From positions 36,335-100,334 of the forward strand of contig DASUEU010000064.1 of the NCBI GenBank assembly GCA_036274895.1: DNA of 64,000 nt, read 5' to 3'. The notes under the pieces were generated by a model. That model was not told the DNA's origin. It saw only the letters and a program-made list of their open reading frames with translations, and searched no databases. The stretch's first letter is position 1, and each line of letters opens with the position of its first letter. This stretch comes from CALMKX01 sp036274895 (GTDB lineage: Bacteria > Acidobacteriota > Thermoanaerobaculia > Multivoradales > SZUA-115). Positions 52,788 through 61,609 of the stretch are shown here, piece after piece. The translations under genes were made by a program, and so were the position numbers.

Positions 52788-54641
52788 CTACTGGTAGATC
52801 CGCACCTCCCGCCAGGCGAGCCAGGTGGGCGAGCCGTCGGTGCGGGCTACGCTTCTGACCCTGACGTGCGAGACGTTGGTGTAGGTCTGCGGCAGCTTGA
52901 CCACGACTTTCATGTCGTCCGACAGGTAGCTGGTCACCTGCGCCACCTGTTGGTAGGCGCCGTTGTTGATCGCCAGCTCGACCTTGTGATCGACCAGGCC
53001 GGAAGGCATCATCGAGGGCTCGAGGACCAGCGCTCGCACGTTCTGCAGGTTGTAGAGCTTGGCCTCCACCCAGCCGGGGGCGAGACCGCCTGAGTTCCAG
53101 ACCGTCCCCGAGCTGCCGTCGAAGGCGTTGCCGGACGGCGACCCGCCCAGGGTGCTGGAGGCCCGCGTCCAGGTGGTCGGCACCGTGGTGTAACCCGGCA
53201 GGGTCGGCACACCGTTGGCGTCCAGGCTTTGACCGAGCACCGTGGTGATCCGCCCGCCGGTGACCTCGACGTAACGTGGCTCTGGGAAGACCGTCACGGA
53301 GACCTGCGTCGCGCCCGCCGGCGGCGCCTGGGTCTGGTTGCCGAGGTGGTCGTAGACGCGGATCGTCGAGCCGGCCGTGGCCTTCACGGTCATGGACAGG
53401 CTGGTGGGATTCCAGTACACCAGGGTCTGCCGGTTGGCGCCGCCGTAGAGGTACATCCTCCCCACGGGCATCAACCAGCCGAGGTTCTGGCGGAAGCCGA
53501 GCCCGGTGAGGCGCGTGATCAGGTGGCGGATGGCAGTCCAGGCCGGCTTCTGGCTGCCGTCCTCCCGCAGCAGGCCGGTGTGGTCCCAGTAGTCCCAAGT
53601 GTGGTGCGGTAGGTCGCGGAAGGTCCAGGCGTGGATCGCGCGGGAGAGCTTGCCGCTGGCATGCGCTTCGATCAGGCCCTGGGCGAAAAACGCCGCCTGG
53701 GCGCTCTCGCTGACTGCCTGCGCCGGCACCTCCGGATAGGAGGTGGACCAGCCGTACTCACCGATGAACAGCTCTCGCGGCACCCGCGGGCAGTTGGCGG
53801 CGAGGGTGAAGTGAGCCCACTCGAGGTTCTGGAGCAGGGTGCCATGGCTGATCGGCGTGTAGGGGTAGCCGGGAGCGTTGAAGAAGGTCCGGTCGTCCGG
53901 GCCGCCGGGTGCGGAGAACGGGTGGATCGAGAAGCCCTCGACGTAACGGCCCTCACTCGGATACTGGTCGTAGAGGGACTCGAGGCCGAGGCAGGTGTCG
54001 CGGATCCATACCAGGTCGGTGCCGGCGGTGCCGGCCGGGTACATCTTGAAGCCCTCGCCGCCGCGCGCCGCCACCAGGGCAGCATAGTCGCTGCGCCGCT
54101 GGAAGCCCCGGCGCAGGGCCGCGCGGGTGTCCCGGAGCAAGCGGGCGAAGTCCCACCCGGGATAGAACGTCGAGAGCCCCTCGAAGCTCAGGTTGACCTC
54201 GTTGCCGACCTCCCAGTACTCGATCTGGCCGCCGTGGTAATAGGCCATGTCCTCCGAGAAGCGCAGGAAGGTCTGGTAGAGGTGGGCGTCGATCGAAGGC
54301 GGCGTCCAGGGCGGCGAGCTGGGCTGGTTGGGCGGGTTCAGGATGCCATAGGCCCCGAGCCCGCGGGCCTGGGCGCCGGCCAGGGCCTGCTGGGTGTCCC
54401 ACGAGTTGTAGAAGTAGTGGGGATAGACCCCACTGTTGTAGTTCCAGAACATCGCCACCCGCACCACCTTCGCCCCCACACTTGAGATCGAGTCGAAGGT
54501 GGCCGCGTGCCAGCTCAAGTCCCCTTGGGGATGCCCGGGCGCGATGGCGCCGAAGAAGCGTTCCGGCGGGTTCTGCGCCAGGGCCGGGACGGCCACGGTC
54601 AGGGTGAGCAGCAGAGAGCAGAGAGTCTTCCAGGGTCGCAT
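52788..54641 (-). CDS. Secreted clan GH-A-like glycoside hydrolase with F5/8-type domain
   Basis: A 617-residue secreted enzyme. The ATG at 54641 follows AAGGAGGAG and begins a signal peptide (LCSLLLTLTVAVPALAQ). The TIM-barrel part has the acid/base Glu in YWEVGNEVNLSF (about 148) and nucleophile Glu in ELFIGEYGWST (about 293), the clan A pattern; GAKVVRVAMFWNYNS and YVEGFSIHPFSAPG support it. Residues about 480-617 form a discoidin-like carbohydrate-binding domain (NAFDGSSGTVWNSGG, VRVRSVARTDGSPTW, REVRIYQ). The family (GH39, GH5-like or other) cannot be fixed by eye. Confidence 0.82.
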   Translation of the reverse strand: MRPWKTLCSLLLTLTVAVPALAQNPPERFFGAIAPGHPQGDLSWHAATFDSISSVGAKVVRVAMFWNYNSGVYPHYFYNSWDTQQALAGAQARGLGAYGILNPPNQPSSPPWTPPSIDAHLYQTFLRFSEDMAYYHGGQIEYWEVGNEVNLSFEGLSTFYPGWDFARLLRDTRAALRRGFQRRSDYAALVAARGGEGFKMYPAGTAGTDLVWIRDTCLGLESLYDQYPSEGRYVEGFSIHPFSAPGGPDDRTFFNAPGYPYTPISHGTLLQNLEWAHFTLAANCPRVPRELFIGEYGWSTSYPEVPAQAVSESAQAAFFAQGLIEAHASGKLSRAIHAWTFRDLPHHTWDYWDHTGLLREDGSQKPAWTAIRHLITRLTGLGFRQNLGWLMPVGRMYLYGGANRQTLVYWNPTSLSMTVKATAGSTIRVYDHLGNQTQAPPAGATQVSVTVFPEPRYVEVTGGRITTVLGQSLDANGVPTLPGYTTVPTTWTRASSTLGGSPSGNAFDGSSGTVWNSGGLAPGWVEAKLYNLQNVRALVLEPSMMPSGLVDHKVELAINNGAYQQVAQVTSYLSDDMKVVVKLPQTYTNVSHVRVRSVARTDGSPTWLAWREVRIYQ

Positions 54642-54980
54642 CGTCTCCTCCTTGGGTTTGTCGACCGCAGGAGCAGAGAGCAACCGCGCTGCCACGATCT
54701 AACTAGCTGATTTCATGGATATTGCCTCGCGCGGGTGGACCACGTTCGGAACTGGCCGGTGGCTCGTAAGGCGGCAATTCCCGAAGTTGGGACAGGATGC
54801 CACCCGGGACCCTGCTGCGCTCGCAACATGCTCTTCGAGGTGGTGGGCGAGATCTCCGCGATCGAGTTGATCGCGGAGGGGGCGTCGCCAGCGAAGGCTG
54901 CGAGGGTCTCCAGAGCTTCAAGCTCTACCGGCAGCTCGAAGACCTCGCAACGGCACACGAGGGCTGAACCCGCCCCCCTC
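54642..54980. other. 339-bp intergenic stretch, no convincing gene
   Basis: A short plus-strand frame starting MLFEVVGEISAIELIAEG at 54828 has a beginning that recalls a small widespread family of unknown function, but it loses the pattern after about 20 residues. It may be a gene remnant. The ribosome-binding region of the glycoside hydrolase lies at the left edge. Confidence 0.35.
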
Positions 54981-57509
54981 TCACGGCACCACCAACGACC
55001 AGGCCGAGGTGTCGCCGGTCTCGAAGTCGTCGGTGAAGAGCCCGCCTTCGACGCAGACCGTGGGCACCAGGGCCTGGGTGAGGGTGAGGTCGTCCACGTA
55101 CCAGCCCTCGGCTCCTCCCGTGCCGGCCGAGAAGCGGAAGCGCACCCGCACGGTCTGCCCCGCCCAAGCCGAGAGGTCGGCGCTGTACTGGCTCCAAGTG
55201 GGCTGGCTGCCGGTGAACGCCGGAGCGCCCGCGGCATCCCCACAGCCGTTGGTGGTCCCTGAGAAGGTGCCCGGGTAGGGCGGCGAGAGGCTGAGCGTCT
55301 GCCAGCTCAACCCCTCGTCCACGGAAAGCTCGACCACGCCGCCATCGACGCCCGGGGCGTGGTCGAAGAGAGTCCAGAAGCTCAGCGTGGGCGTCCCCGT
55401 CACCGCCAGCTCGAGGGGCGGCGTCATGACCCCAATGCACTGGCCCTGAGCCTCGCTCGAGTAGTAGCTGCGGACACCACTGTGCTTGCGGGTCGGCTCC
55501 AGGTGCCAGCCGACGTGCTCGGTGACCACCGTCTCGAAGTCCATCCCCGGGTCCCCCAGCTCGGCCCCGGCGGCCCAGGTCCCGGGCCCCGGCGGGCCGG
55601 TCGGCGTCGCGGTCACCCGCACCAGGTTGCCGTCCTCCGCCAAGTTGGAGGGATCGACCGAGCGCACCACGTAGTGTTCGGCGACGCCCGGCGCCACACC
55701 GCGGTCCCGATAGGTGGTGCCGGTCAGGTCGGCGGCGATGCGGTTGGCAACGGCCGGCACGAAGTCCGGAAGGGTCGACCGGTAGACCGAGTAGGTGGCG
55801 CTGGGCCCGCAGTTGGGGGAAGCCGCCGGCCAAGCGACGTCGATGGCGCAGCCGAAGGTGCCCAGGCTGGTCGCCGAACTGGCCCCAGCGAAGGCTGGCG
55901 CCGCGTTACAGACGCCAGTCGCCGTGGCGTCGGCGCAGGCGCTCGGCGGCGACGAGCACAGCCCGGTCGCATCCACGGCCACCACCTGGTAGGAGTAGGT
56001 CACCGTGCCCGAGACCGTGGTGTCCTCGAAGCTGGTGCCGGCCAGATCGGTGGCGACGGGCTCGAAGCCGCTGCCCGGGCAACCGCCGAACGAGCGCAGC
56101 ACCGTGTAGGTGACGCCGGTGGCCCCGGCCGGCGCCGTCCAGCTGACGTCGATGCGGTTGTTGCCGTTGGCCACGGCCGAGGGAGCGCTCGGAGCTCCGG
56201 AGGCAACGCAGAGCTGGGGGCGAACCACGAAGAGGCCCTGCTCGATGCCACTGATCAGGACGTTGCCGCTGGCGAAAAAGGGATACACGCTCCAGGCACC
56301 GTTGAACGAAGCCGTGTCGCTCGCCGGGTAGATGTCGAAGAAGCCCGCCTGGGTGAGCGTTCCGGACTCGATGTCGTCGAGCGAGAGAATGCGCAGGCCG
56401 CCGCGGTAGTTCGCCTGGTAGACGAAGTTGCCCTTGACGTATTGGTTGTGGTCGATCGCACCGACCGGGCTCGAGAAGAAACCGATCACGCTCGGCGCCT
56501 CGAGGTCCGCCAGGTCCCAGATCCGCGTCCGGGTGTTGTGTCCGAAGTTCTGCTCGTCGAGCTCGTCGTCGAGGAGAAAGTAGCGCTGATCCTCGGTGAG
56601 CCAACCCTGGTGGGTGTAGCCCGAGGCGGAGTAGGCGGTGCGTGAGATCTGCGCCGGCGCTGACTTGTTGGTCACGTCGACGATGGTCAGTGTGTCCTCG
56701 TTGGAGTTGAAGCAGATCTCCTTGCCGACGTGAGCCGTGTCCGGCCCGTCGTAGATCACGCATTGGGTGTCGTGGGTGTAGCCGTCTGAAGAGAAGCAAC
56801 CGGCGAACGTGGGCGCCGTGGGGTTCTGGATGTTGACCATGTGCAAGCCGGCGCCGCAGGTCTCAGTGCCCTGACGCGAGCCCACGGCGTAGGCGAAGCC
56901 GGTCTGCTCGTTGATGGCGATGTTGTGGGCGCGGCCGAAGTGACCATAGAACGCCGTCTCGGTGAAAGTCACCGGCGGGTTGACGACGTTGCGCAGCTGG
57001 GTCAGGTCGAAGACCTGGAGGCCGTGATTGGTCGCCTCGCTGACGATGAAGGCATGGTTCTGGTAGACCTTGATGTCCCGCCAGGTGGAGTTTCCCGAGT
57101 GCGTGGGCAGGTTGCCGAGGTAGATCGAGGCCGCGGGGTCGCTCACGTCCACGAACGCCGTACCGTTCGACCGGCCCATCAAGGCGTACTCCTTGCCGGT
57201 GCTCGGATCGGTCCAACCCCAGACGTCGTTGCCGCTACCGCCGCCGATCGAGGTAAGAGGCAGGAACTCCATCAGGTCGACGTTCTCGCAAGGGTAGGCC
57301 CCGGCGAAGCCGCCGGCACAGGGAGTCTCGTGCTCGGGCGAGAGGCTCTGCGGGGGCTCGCGGTCGGCCAGGAAGGCCTCCTGCACCGCGGTGAAGGGGC
57401 CGACGTCGTCGGGCAAGCCCGGATCCGCCGGCCCGGCGAGAGTGGGCAAGCCGAACGCCGAGACCGCGAGGAGCAGAAGGCCGGGACCGGCCGGGAAAGA
57501 CCTCGTCAT
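54981..57509 (-). CDS. Choice-of-anchor B family secreted protein
   Basis: An 842-residue exported protein. After the signal peptide (LLLLAVSAFGLPTLAGPADP), residues about 50-490 form the choice-of-anchor B region with LVIVD-like repeats (NDVWGWTDPSTGKEYALMG, GTAFVDVSDPA, SGYTHQGWLTEDQRYFLLDD). FN3-like segments follow (about 490-660), then a MAM/concanavalin-like domain (about 670-820; GWYVDDLTLT). The C-terminus FTDDFETGDTSAWSLVVP matches the C-terminal motif of the protein at 36046-36759. The ATG at 57509 is preceded by AGGTGG. Probable cell-surface or secreted adhesion/binding protein. Confidence 0.87.
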   Translation of the reverse strand: MTRSFPAGPGLLLLAVSAFGLPTLAGPADPGLPDDVGPFTAVQEAFLADREPPQSLSPEHETPCAGGFAGAYPCENVDLMEFLPLTSIGGGSGNDVWGWTDPSTGKEYALMGRSNGTAFVDVSDPAASIYLGNLPTHSGNSTWRDIKVYQNHAFIVSEATNHGLQVFDLTQLRNVVNPPVTFTETAFYGHFGRAHNIAINEQTGFAYAVGSRQGTETCGAGLHMVNIQNPTAPTFAGCFSSDGYTHDTQCVIYDGPDTAHVGKEICFNSNEDTLTIVDVTNKSAPAQISRTAYSASGYTHQGWLTEDQRYFLLDDELDEQNFGHNTRTRIWDLADLEAPSVIGFFSSPVGAIDHNQYVKGNFVYQANYRGGLRILSLDDIESGTLTQAGFFDIYPASDTASFNGAWSVYPFFASGNVLISGIEQGLFVVRPQLCVASGAPSAPSAVANGNNRIDVSWTAPAGATGVTYTVLRSFGGCPGSGFEPVATDLAGTSFEDTTVSGTVTYSYQVVAVDATGLCSSPPSACADATATGVCNAAPAFAGASSATSLGTFGCAIDVAWPAASPNCGPSATYSVYRSTLPDFVPAVANRIAADLTGTTYRDRGVAPGVAEHYVVRSVDPSNLAEDGNLVRVTATPTGPPGPGTWAAGAELGDPGMDFETVVTEHVGWHLEPTRKHSGVRSYYSSEAQGQCIGVMTPPLELAVTGTPTLSFWTLFDHAPGVDGGVVELSVDEGLSWQTLSLSPPYPGTFSGTTNGCGDAAGAPAFTGSQPTWSQYSADLSAWAGQTVRVRFRFSAGTGGAEGWYVDDLTLTQALVPTVCVEGGLFTDDFETGDTSAWSLVVP

Positions 57510-57671
57510 TGCCACCACCTCGGACAAGGGGACTGCGAAAGGAAAGGATCGAAGCCTGAGGATACTAGCAAAGAGCGGGGGGCCTCGCCGGAGCCAGCGT
57601 GACCGGGCCGGCGGCCTGGAGGATGCTCTGCCGGCACGCTCTCGCACATCAACTCCGGAGGAGGATCGCCG

Positions 57672-58271
57672 ATGGAGCCCGCTCCGTCCTCACCCCGAAC
57701 CGGGGCAACGCTCGCCCTCGTCGCCGGCTTGGTGCTGGTGGGGATGCTGCCTCTCGGAGCAGAATCGGCGGCCTCCGCCGCGCCGCCCGATCCCACCAAG
57801 GAGGCCCTCGAGCTGGTCAAGCTGGTCTGCGAGATCCTGGCCCTGATCCTCGGCGGCCTCTGGGTGTGGTTCAACTACTTCCGCGGCCGCACCCACCGGC
57901 CACGCCTGGAGCCCAAAATCCTGGCGAGGCTGGTCCCGGCGAACGGCAAGACCTTCGTCAAGTGGACGGTGCAGGTGAAGAACGTGGGGCTCTCGAAGGT
58001 CGAGATCCAGCAGAAGGGCACCGGACTGCGGGTCCTCTACCTCGACTACGCCAAGCCCCGGCCCGAGCCCCAGCACCTCGTCACCCTCTCCGTGCTCGAG
58101 GCCCACGGCTGGATCGAGCCGGGGGAGACCGTCGAGGACAGCGGCATCACCCAGCTGCCCGTGGCCGACGCTGCTGCCCAGCTCGAGCTGGTGCTCACCG
58201 GCAAGAGGACCATGTGGGGGGCGAAGACGATCGTCACCGCCGAACCGCCGAAGGAAGGGGGAGCGTCATGA
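57672..58271 (+). CDS. Membrane-anchored protein of unknown function
   Basis: A 199-residue protein with an N-terminal hydrophobic segment (TLALVAGLVLVGMLPLGAES) and a second one (LVCEILALILGGLWVWFNYF, about 52-71), then a soluble domain of probable beta structure (KWTVQVKNVGLSKVEIQQKG, WIEPGETVEDSGITQLPV, AAAQLELVLTGKRT). The pattern of a membrane stub followed by an extracytoplasmic or cytoplasmic beta domain is seen in several unnamed families. No motif identifies a function. It overlaps the next small gene by 4 nt. Confidence 0.7.
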   Translation: MEPAPSSPRTGATLALVAGLVLVGMLPLGAESAASAAPPDPTKEALELVKLVCEILALILGGLWVWFNYFRGRTHRPRLEPKILARLVPANGKTFVKWTVQVKNVGLSKVEIQQKGTGLRVLYLDYAKPRPEPQHLVTLSVLEAHGWIEPGETVEDSGITQLPVADAAAQLELVLTGKRTMWGAKTIVTAEPPKEGGAS

Positions 58272-58450
58272 TGCACGCCGAGCAGATGGACAAGGACAGT
58301 GGCTGGGTCTCGCACATCGAGCAGGAGAAGGAGCAGGGCTGGTCCGGCCCAGGCCCCGAGGATCAAGCCGAGGTCGACCCGGACAAGGTCGACCAGATCG
58401 AGAAGGAAAAAGGCAAGGGGCGCTCCCGCGGCTCGAGCAGCTCTTGGTAG
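58268..58450 (+). CDS. Small acidic/charged protein, coupled to the upstream gene
   Basis: A 60-residue hydrophilic protein (MMHAEQMDKDSGWVSHIE...) with two similar segments, HIEQEKEQGWSGPG and QIEKEKGKGRSRGSSSSW, both of the form (H/Q)IEKEKxxG. ATGA overlap with the previous stop marks it as a real, coupled gene. Low complexity and charge suggest a disordered partner of the membrane protein. No family recognised. Confidence 0.6.
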   Translation: MMHAEQMDKDSGWVSHIEQEKEQGWSGPGPEDQAEVDPDKVDQIEKEKGKGRSRGSSSSW

Positions 58451-58460
58451 GCCGCGCCCC

Positions 58461-60212
58461 TCACTCCCGCACCGGCAGCTCCAGCAGCACGGCCTCGCGG
58501 TCGGTGCGGGCGAGGAGGTAGCGGCCGGCGAGGGTGGGGGGATTCCAGGTCTTGCCGTCGAACAGGCGCCAGGTGTCGAGGACGCGTAGCTCCTCGGGCA
58601 CCGGCTCGACCAGCACCAGCTCCCCTTCTTCGGTTGCGACCAGCAGCAGGTCCCCCACCAGGATCACCTGGCCGTGGCCGTAGCGCCCGGCCTTCCAGCA
58701 GCGCTCGCCGGTCGCCGGGTCGAGGCAGACCAGGGTGCCGTCGTCCAGGCCGTAGAGCCGGCCGCCGTGCTGGACGACGTTGGTGAACTTGGCCTTCAAG
58801 CGCGGGCTCTCCCAGACCAGGTTGGCCGTCTGCGTGCCGTTCTCGCCGGTGGCGATCTGGAGCACCTTCGCCCCGACGCCGTAGCCCGAGGAGGCGAAGA
58901 GGCGATCCTCGGGGAGCACCAGCGGCACCGAGACGTTGGGCTGCTGGGCCGACCAGGGGTAACGCCAGAGCACCCGGCCGTCATCGAGAGAGTGGCCGGT
59001 GAGGCTGTTGGCGTTGAAACTCACCACCTGCCGCACTCCCGCGAGGGTGGCCACGATCGGCGAGCTGAAGGAGGGGCCGTCGTCGCCCCCGGCCCAGGCC
59101 GGCTCGCCGGTGCCGGCGTCATAGGCCACCACCGAGCGGCCGGCGGGGCCGCCGGCGCCGACCACCACCCGGCCGTCCACCACCAGGGGCGAGACGCTCT
59201 TGCCCCATTCCGGGTTCTCGGCGCCGTTGTCCGCCAGGGTGTCGCGCAGCCAGAGCAGGCGCCCGCTGGCGGCATCCAGGGCGCGCAGGCGGCCGGTGGC
59301 CCCCATCACGAAGAGGCGGCCCTCCGCCACCGTGGGCGTCGAGCGCGGCCCGAGGCCGCCGATGGTGGTCTCGTAGCGGGCGCGGTCGGCATGGCTCCAG
59401 AGGCGCACGCCGGTGGCGAGGTCGTAGGCCGTGGCCACCTCCTCCTCGCCGTGCTGCTCGATCGTGAACGCCCGCCCCCCGACCACCGCGAAGCCGGCCC
59501 AGCCTGCACCCACGGGGATGCGCCAGACCTGCCGCGGCGGCCGGGCCTGCCAGTCCCGCGCCAGCCGCACGTCGGGCGCACTGCCGTCCCGCCGCGGCCC
59601 CAGGAACCCCGGCCAGTCCGCCGCACCCGCCAAGGTGCGCGAGGTGCCAGCCACTTCGGGGACCGGGGTGCCAGCCATCTCGGGCGAGGCCACCGAGGTG
59701 CCAGGCACTTCGGGAGACGGCTCGGCCGGAGGGGGCTCACCCGGAGCCTGGGGATGGGTGCCGGGCACTTCGGGCGCTGCCGGGGTGCCAGCCATTTCGG
59801 GGGCCATCTCCGGCGGAGTCTCCGAGGTGCCAGGCACTTCGGGTGAAGGGGTGCCAGGCACTTCGGGCGCCGCGGCTGGAGGGGACAACGGCTGCGAGCC
59901 TGCCCGGGGGGTCCACTTGAAGGCCAGCACGGGCAGCAGGTCCCCAGACACGCCGCGGATCTCCACGGTCTGCGCGGCCAGGAAGCCCAGGCCCACGACG
60001 CCCAGGGCGCCGAGCAGGCGACCCCGCCAGGGCAGGCGGGACAGCAGCAGAAACCACAGGAAGAGCAGACCCAGAGCCATCGCCGTCACGCCCAGCACGG
60101 CCAGCGTGCGCTCCTGGCCGGTGCGCTCCCCGGCCCAGGAGAACCAACCCACCGCCCCCAACCACAGCAAGACCACCAGCACCGCGGGCCACCAACGGAT
60201 CTTCTTTGGCAT
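58461..60212 (-). CDS. Membrane-anchored PQQ-like beta-propeller protein
   Basis: A 583-residue protein. Three membrane helices lie in residues 7-100 (WWPAVLVVLLWLGAVGWFSW, VLGVTAMALGLLFLWFLLLS, LGALGVVGLGFLAAQTVEI). A Pro-rich repeat linker (EVPGT, EMAGT units, about 115-195) follows, and then a PQQ_2-type propeller begins at WPGFLGPRRDGSAPDV and carries blades such as VATAYDLATGVRLW, LRALDAASGRLLWL, VVAYDAGTGEPAWA, TLVCLDPATGERCW. Cofactor binding is not assured; many of these proteins are BamB-like scaffolds. Transcribed divergently from the AlkZ-like gene. Confidence 0.87.
   Translation of the reverse strand: MPKKIRWWPAVLVVLLWLGAVGWFSWAGERTGQERTLAVLGVTAMALGLLFLWFLLLSRLPWRGRLLGALGVVGLGFLAAQTVEIRGVSGDLLPVLAFKWTPRAGSQPLSPPAAAPEVPGTPSPEVPGTSETPPEMAPEMAGTPAAPEVPGTHPQAPGEPPPAEPSPEVPGTSVASPEMAGTPVPEVAGTSRTLAGAADWPGFLGPRRDGSAPDVRLARDWQARPPRQVWRIPVGAGWAGFAVVGGRAFTIEQHGEEEVATAYDLATGVRLWSHADRARYETTIGGLGPRSTPTVAEGRLFVMGATGRLRALDAASGRLLWLRDTLADNGAENPEWGKSVSPLVVDGRVVVGAGGPAGRSVVAYDAGTGEPAWAGGDDGPSFSSPIVATLAGVRQVVSFNANSLTGHSLDDGRVLWRYPWSAQQPNVSVPLVLPEDRLFASSGYGVGAKVLQIATGENGTQTANLVWESPRLKAKFTNVVQHGGRLYGLDDGTLVCLDPATGERCWKAGRYGHGQVILVGDLLLVATEEGELVLVEPVPEELRVLDTWRLFDGKTWNPPTLAGRYLLARTDREAVLLELPVRE
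59641..59868. repeat. Array of GTGCCAGGCAC-type palindromes inside a coding region
   Basis: Seven clear copies of G(A/G)GGTGCC(A/G)(G/C)(C)CA(C/T)(T/C)TCGGG-like units start at about 59641, 59666, 59695, 59755, 59782, 59824 and 59849. A degenerate one is near 59803. The core GTGCCAGGCAC is a near-perfect palindrome. In the minus-strand protein they encode the (E)VPGT/EMAGT linker units. Spacing is irregular, 20-60 nt. Confidence 0.75.
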
Positions 60213-60287
60213 GGGCCGCTTTGTAGCACAGGGCGCATCCCACCCCGTGCTAGCCTTTCCCCCACCCCTTCCCCCTGGAGGTTCCCC

Positions 60288-61544
60288 ATGCTCGAGCCCG
60301 TTCGCCTGTCGCTCGACGACGCCCGGCGGGTCGCTGTTGCCGCTCAGCTGTTGGCTCGCCCGGTCGCCGGCTCGGTGACCGAGGTGCTGGAGAGGGCTGG
60401 CTTTGTGCGCACGCTGGGCGGTGTGGACGTGTACCTGGCCGTGCGAGCCCGGCGGCCGGGGTTCACGCGGGGCGAGCTGGAAGCCGCCGCGGCGGCCGGG
60501 GAGGTCCGGGTGCTGCCCGCGGTGCGCGGCTGCATGTACCTGGTGCCGAAGCGCGATCACGCGATCTGCCTGCGGGTGGCGGACCTGCTCTCTCGCGCCC
60601 GCGCCGAGCGCGAGCACGAGAAAGCCGGCATCCATCCGGGCGAGGTGGAAGCGGTGGCCGAGGCCACCGTGGCCACCCTCGCCGAGCGTGGCGCCCTGAC
60701 CACCGAAGCCCTGCGCCGCGCCCTTCCGGAAGGCACCGTGCGCAGCCTCGGCGAGGCGGGCAAGAAGGTGGGCATCTCCTCGCCCCTGCCCCCAGCCCTG
60801 CGCTTGCTCGAGTTCGCCGGCCGCATCGAGAGGGTGCACGAGGGGGCACGTCTCGACCACGAGCGCTACCTCTGGCGCATCCCCGCCGCCAGTCCCTTCG
60901 CCGGCGGAGACCCGGGTGACAACCTCGCCGAGCTGGCGTCCGCGTTGGCCGCAGTCTTCTTCCGCGCCGCCGGCTTCGGCTCGGTGAAGAGTTTCGCTTC
61001 CTGGGCCGGCCTCGCCCAGCGCGACGCCAAGGCGGCCGTGGCGGGGCTGCCCCTCGTCCCGGTGACGGTGGCGGGTCTCGACGAGCCGCAATGGGCCTAC
61101 CCGGAGGCCCTGGACGCCACCGGGGCGAACGGCGGCCCGGTTTCCTTTCTGCCCTTCGACGACAACCTCCCCGGCCTCCACGGCGGGCCGGCTCTGCTGG
61201 TCGACGCCGCCCACCACGAGCTCGAGGTGCCGGTGTGGGGCAGCAACGAGAAGCAGCGCCTCGGCTGGGCACGGTACATGTCCTACCGCGGCATGGTGGC
61301 GGACGGACGAGTGGTCGGCTTCTGGGAGCTCGACCCCGAAGCGCGGGCCGTCGTGTGGGCCACCTTCGCCCCGCCGGAGCCCGGCCTCGCCTCGCGCATC
61401 GAGGCCGGCGCCGCGGACACGGTGCGCTTCCTCTTGGGCGAGCTGGGCCACGGCAAGAGCTTCTCGATCGACTCCGACACCGACCTCGCCCGCCGCGCCA
61501 CGGCCCTCCGGGGCTGGGACTGCTCGGGCTCCGTCAGCGCTTGA
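60288..61544 (+). CDS. Winged-helix DNA-binding domain protein, AlkZ/YcaQ-like
   Basis: A 418-residue HTH_42-family protein. The opening RLSLDDARRVAVAAQLLARP, then TRGELEAAAAAGEVRVLPAVRGCMYLVPKRD, and the C-terminal FLPFDDNLPGLHGG and VWGSNEKQRLGWARYMSYRGMVADGRVVGFWE follow the family, which includes the AlkZ/YcaQ DNA glycosylases that open interstrand crosslinks or remove bulky alkyl adducts. Glycosylase residues were not verified. It is the fourth alkylation-repair-type gene in the window, unlinked to the others. Confidence 0.8.
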   Translation: MLEPVRLSLDDARRVAVAAQLLARPVAGSVTEVLERAGFVRTLGGVDVYLAVRARRPGFTRGELEAAAAAGEVRVLPAVRGCMYLVPKRDHAICLRVADLLSRARAEREHEKAGIHPGEVEAVAEATVATLAERGALTTEALRRALPEGTVRSLGEAGKKVGISSPLPPALRLLEFAGRIERVHEGARLDHERYLWRIPAASPFAGGDPGDNLAELASALAAVFFRAAGFGSVKSFASWAGLAQRDAKAAVAGLPLVPVTVAGLDEPQWAYPEALDATGANGGPVSFLPFDDNLPGLHGGPALLVDAAHHELEVPVWGSNEKQRLGWARYMSYRGMVADGRVVGFWELDPEARAVVWATFAPPEPGLASRIEAGAADTVRFLLGELGHGKSFSIDSDTDLARRATALRGWDCSGSVSA

Positions 61545-61609
61545 GCCGTCACAGCCAACAGCCCAGAGCGACCACCGCCAACCAGCCGCCGCGGCCTAGA
61601 ATCTGCGCC

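Noticed and set aside
54703..54921. 72-residue minus-strand frame
   Set aside because: Pro/Arg-rich composition typical of random GC-rich frames, no ribosome-binding site and no similarity pattern.
59641..59868. Possible CRISPR array
   Set aside because: Units are irregularly spaced, in frame, and translated into a protein linker; no cas genes are present.
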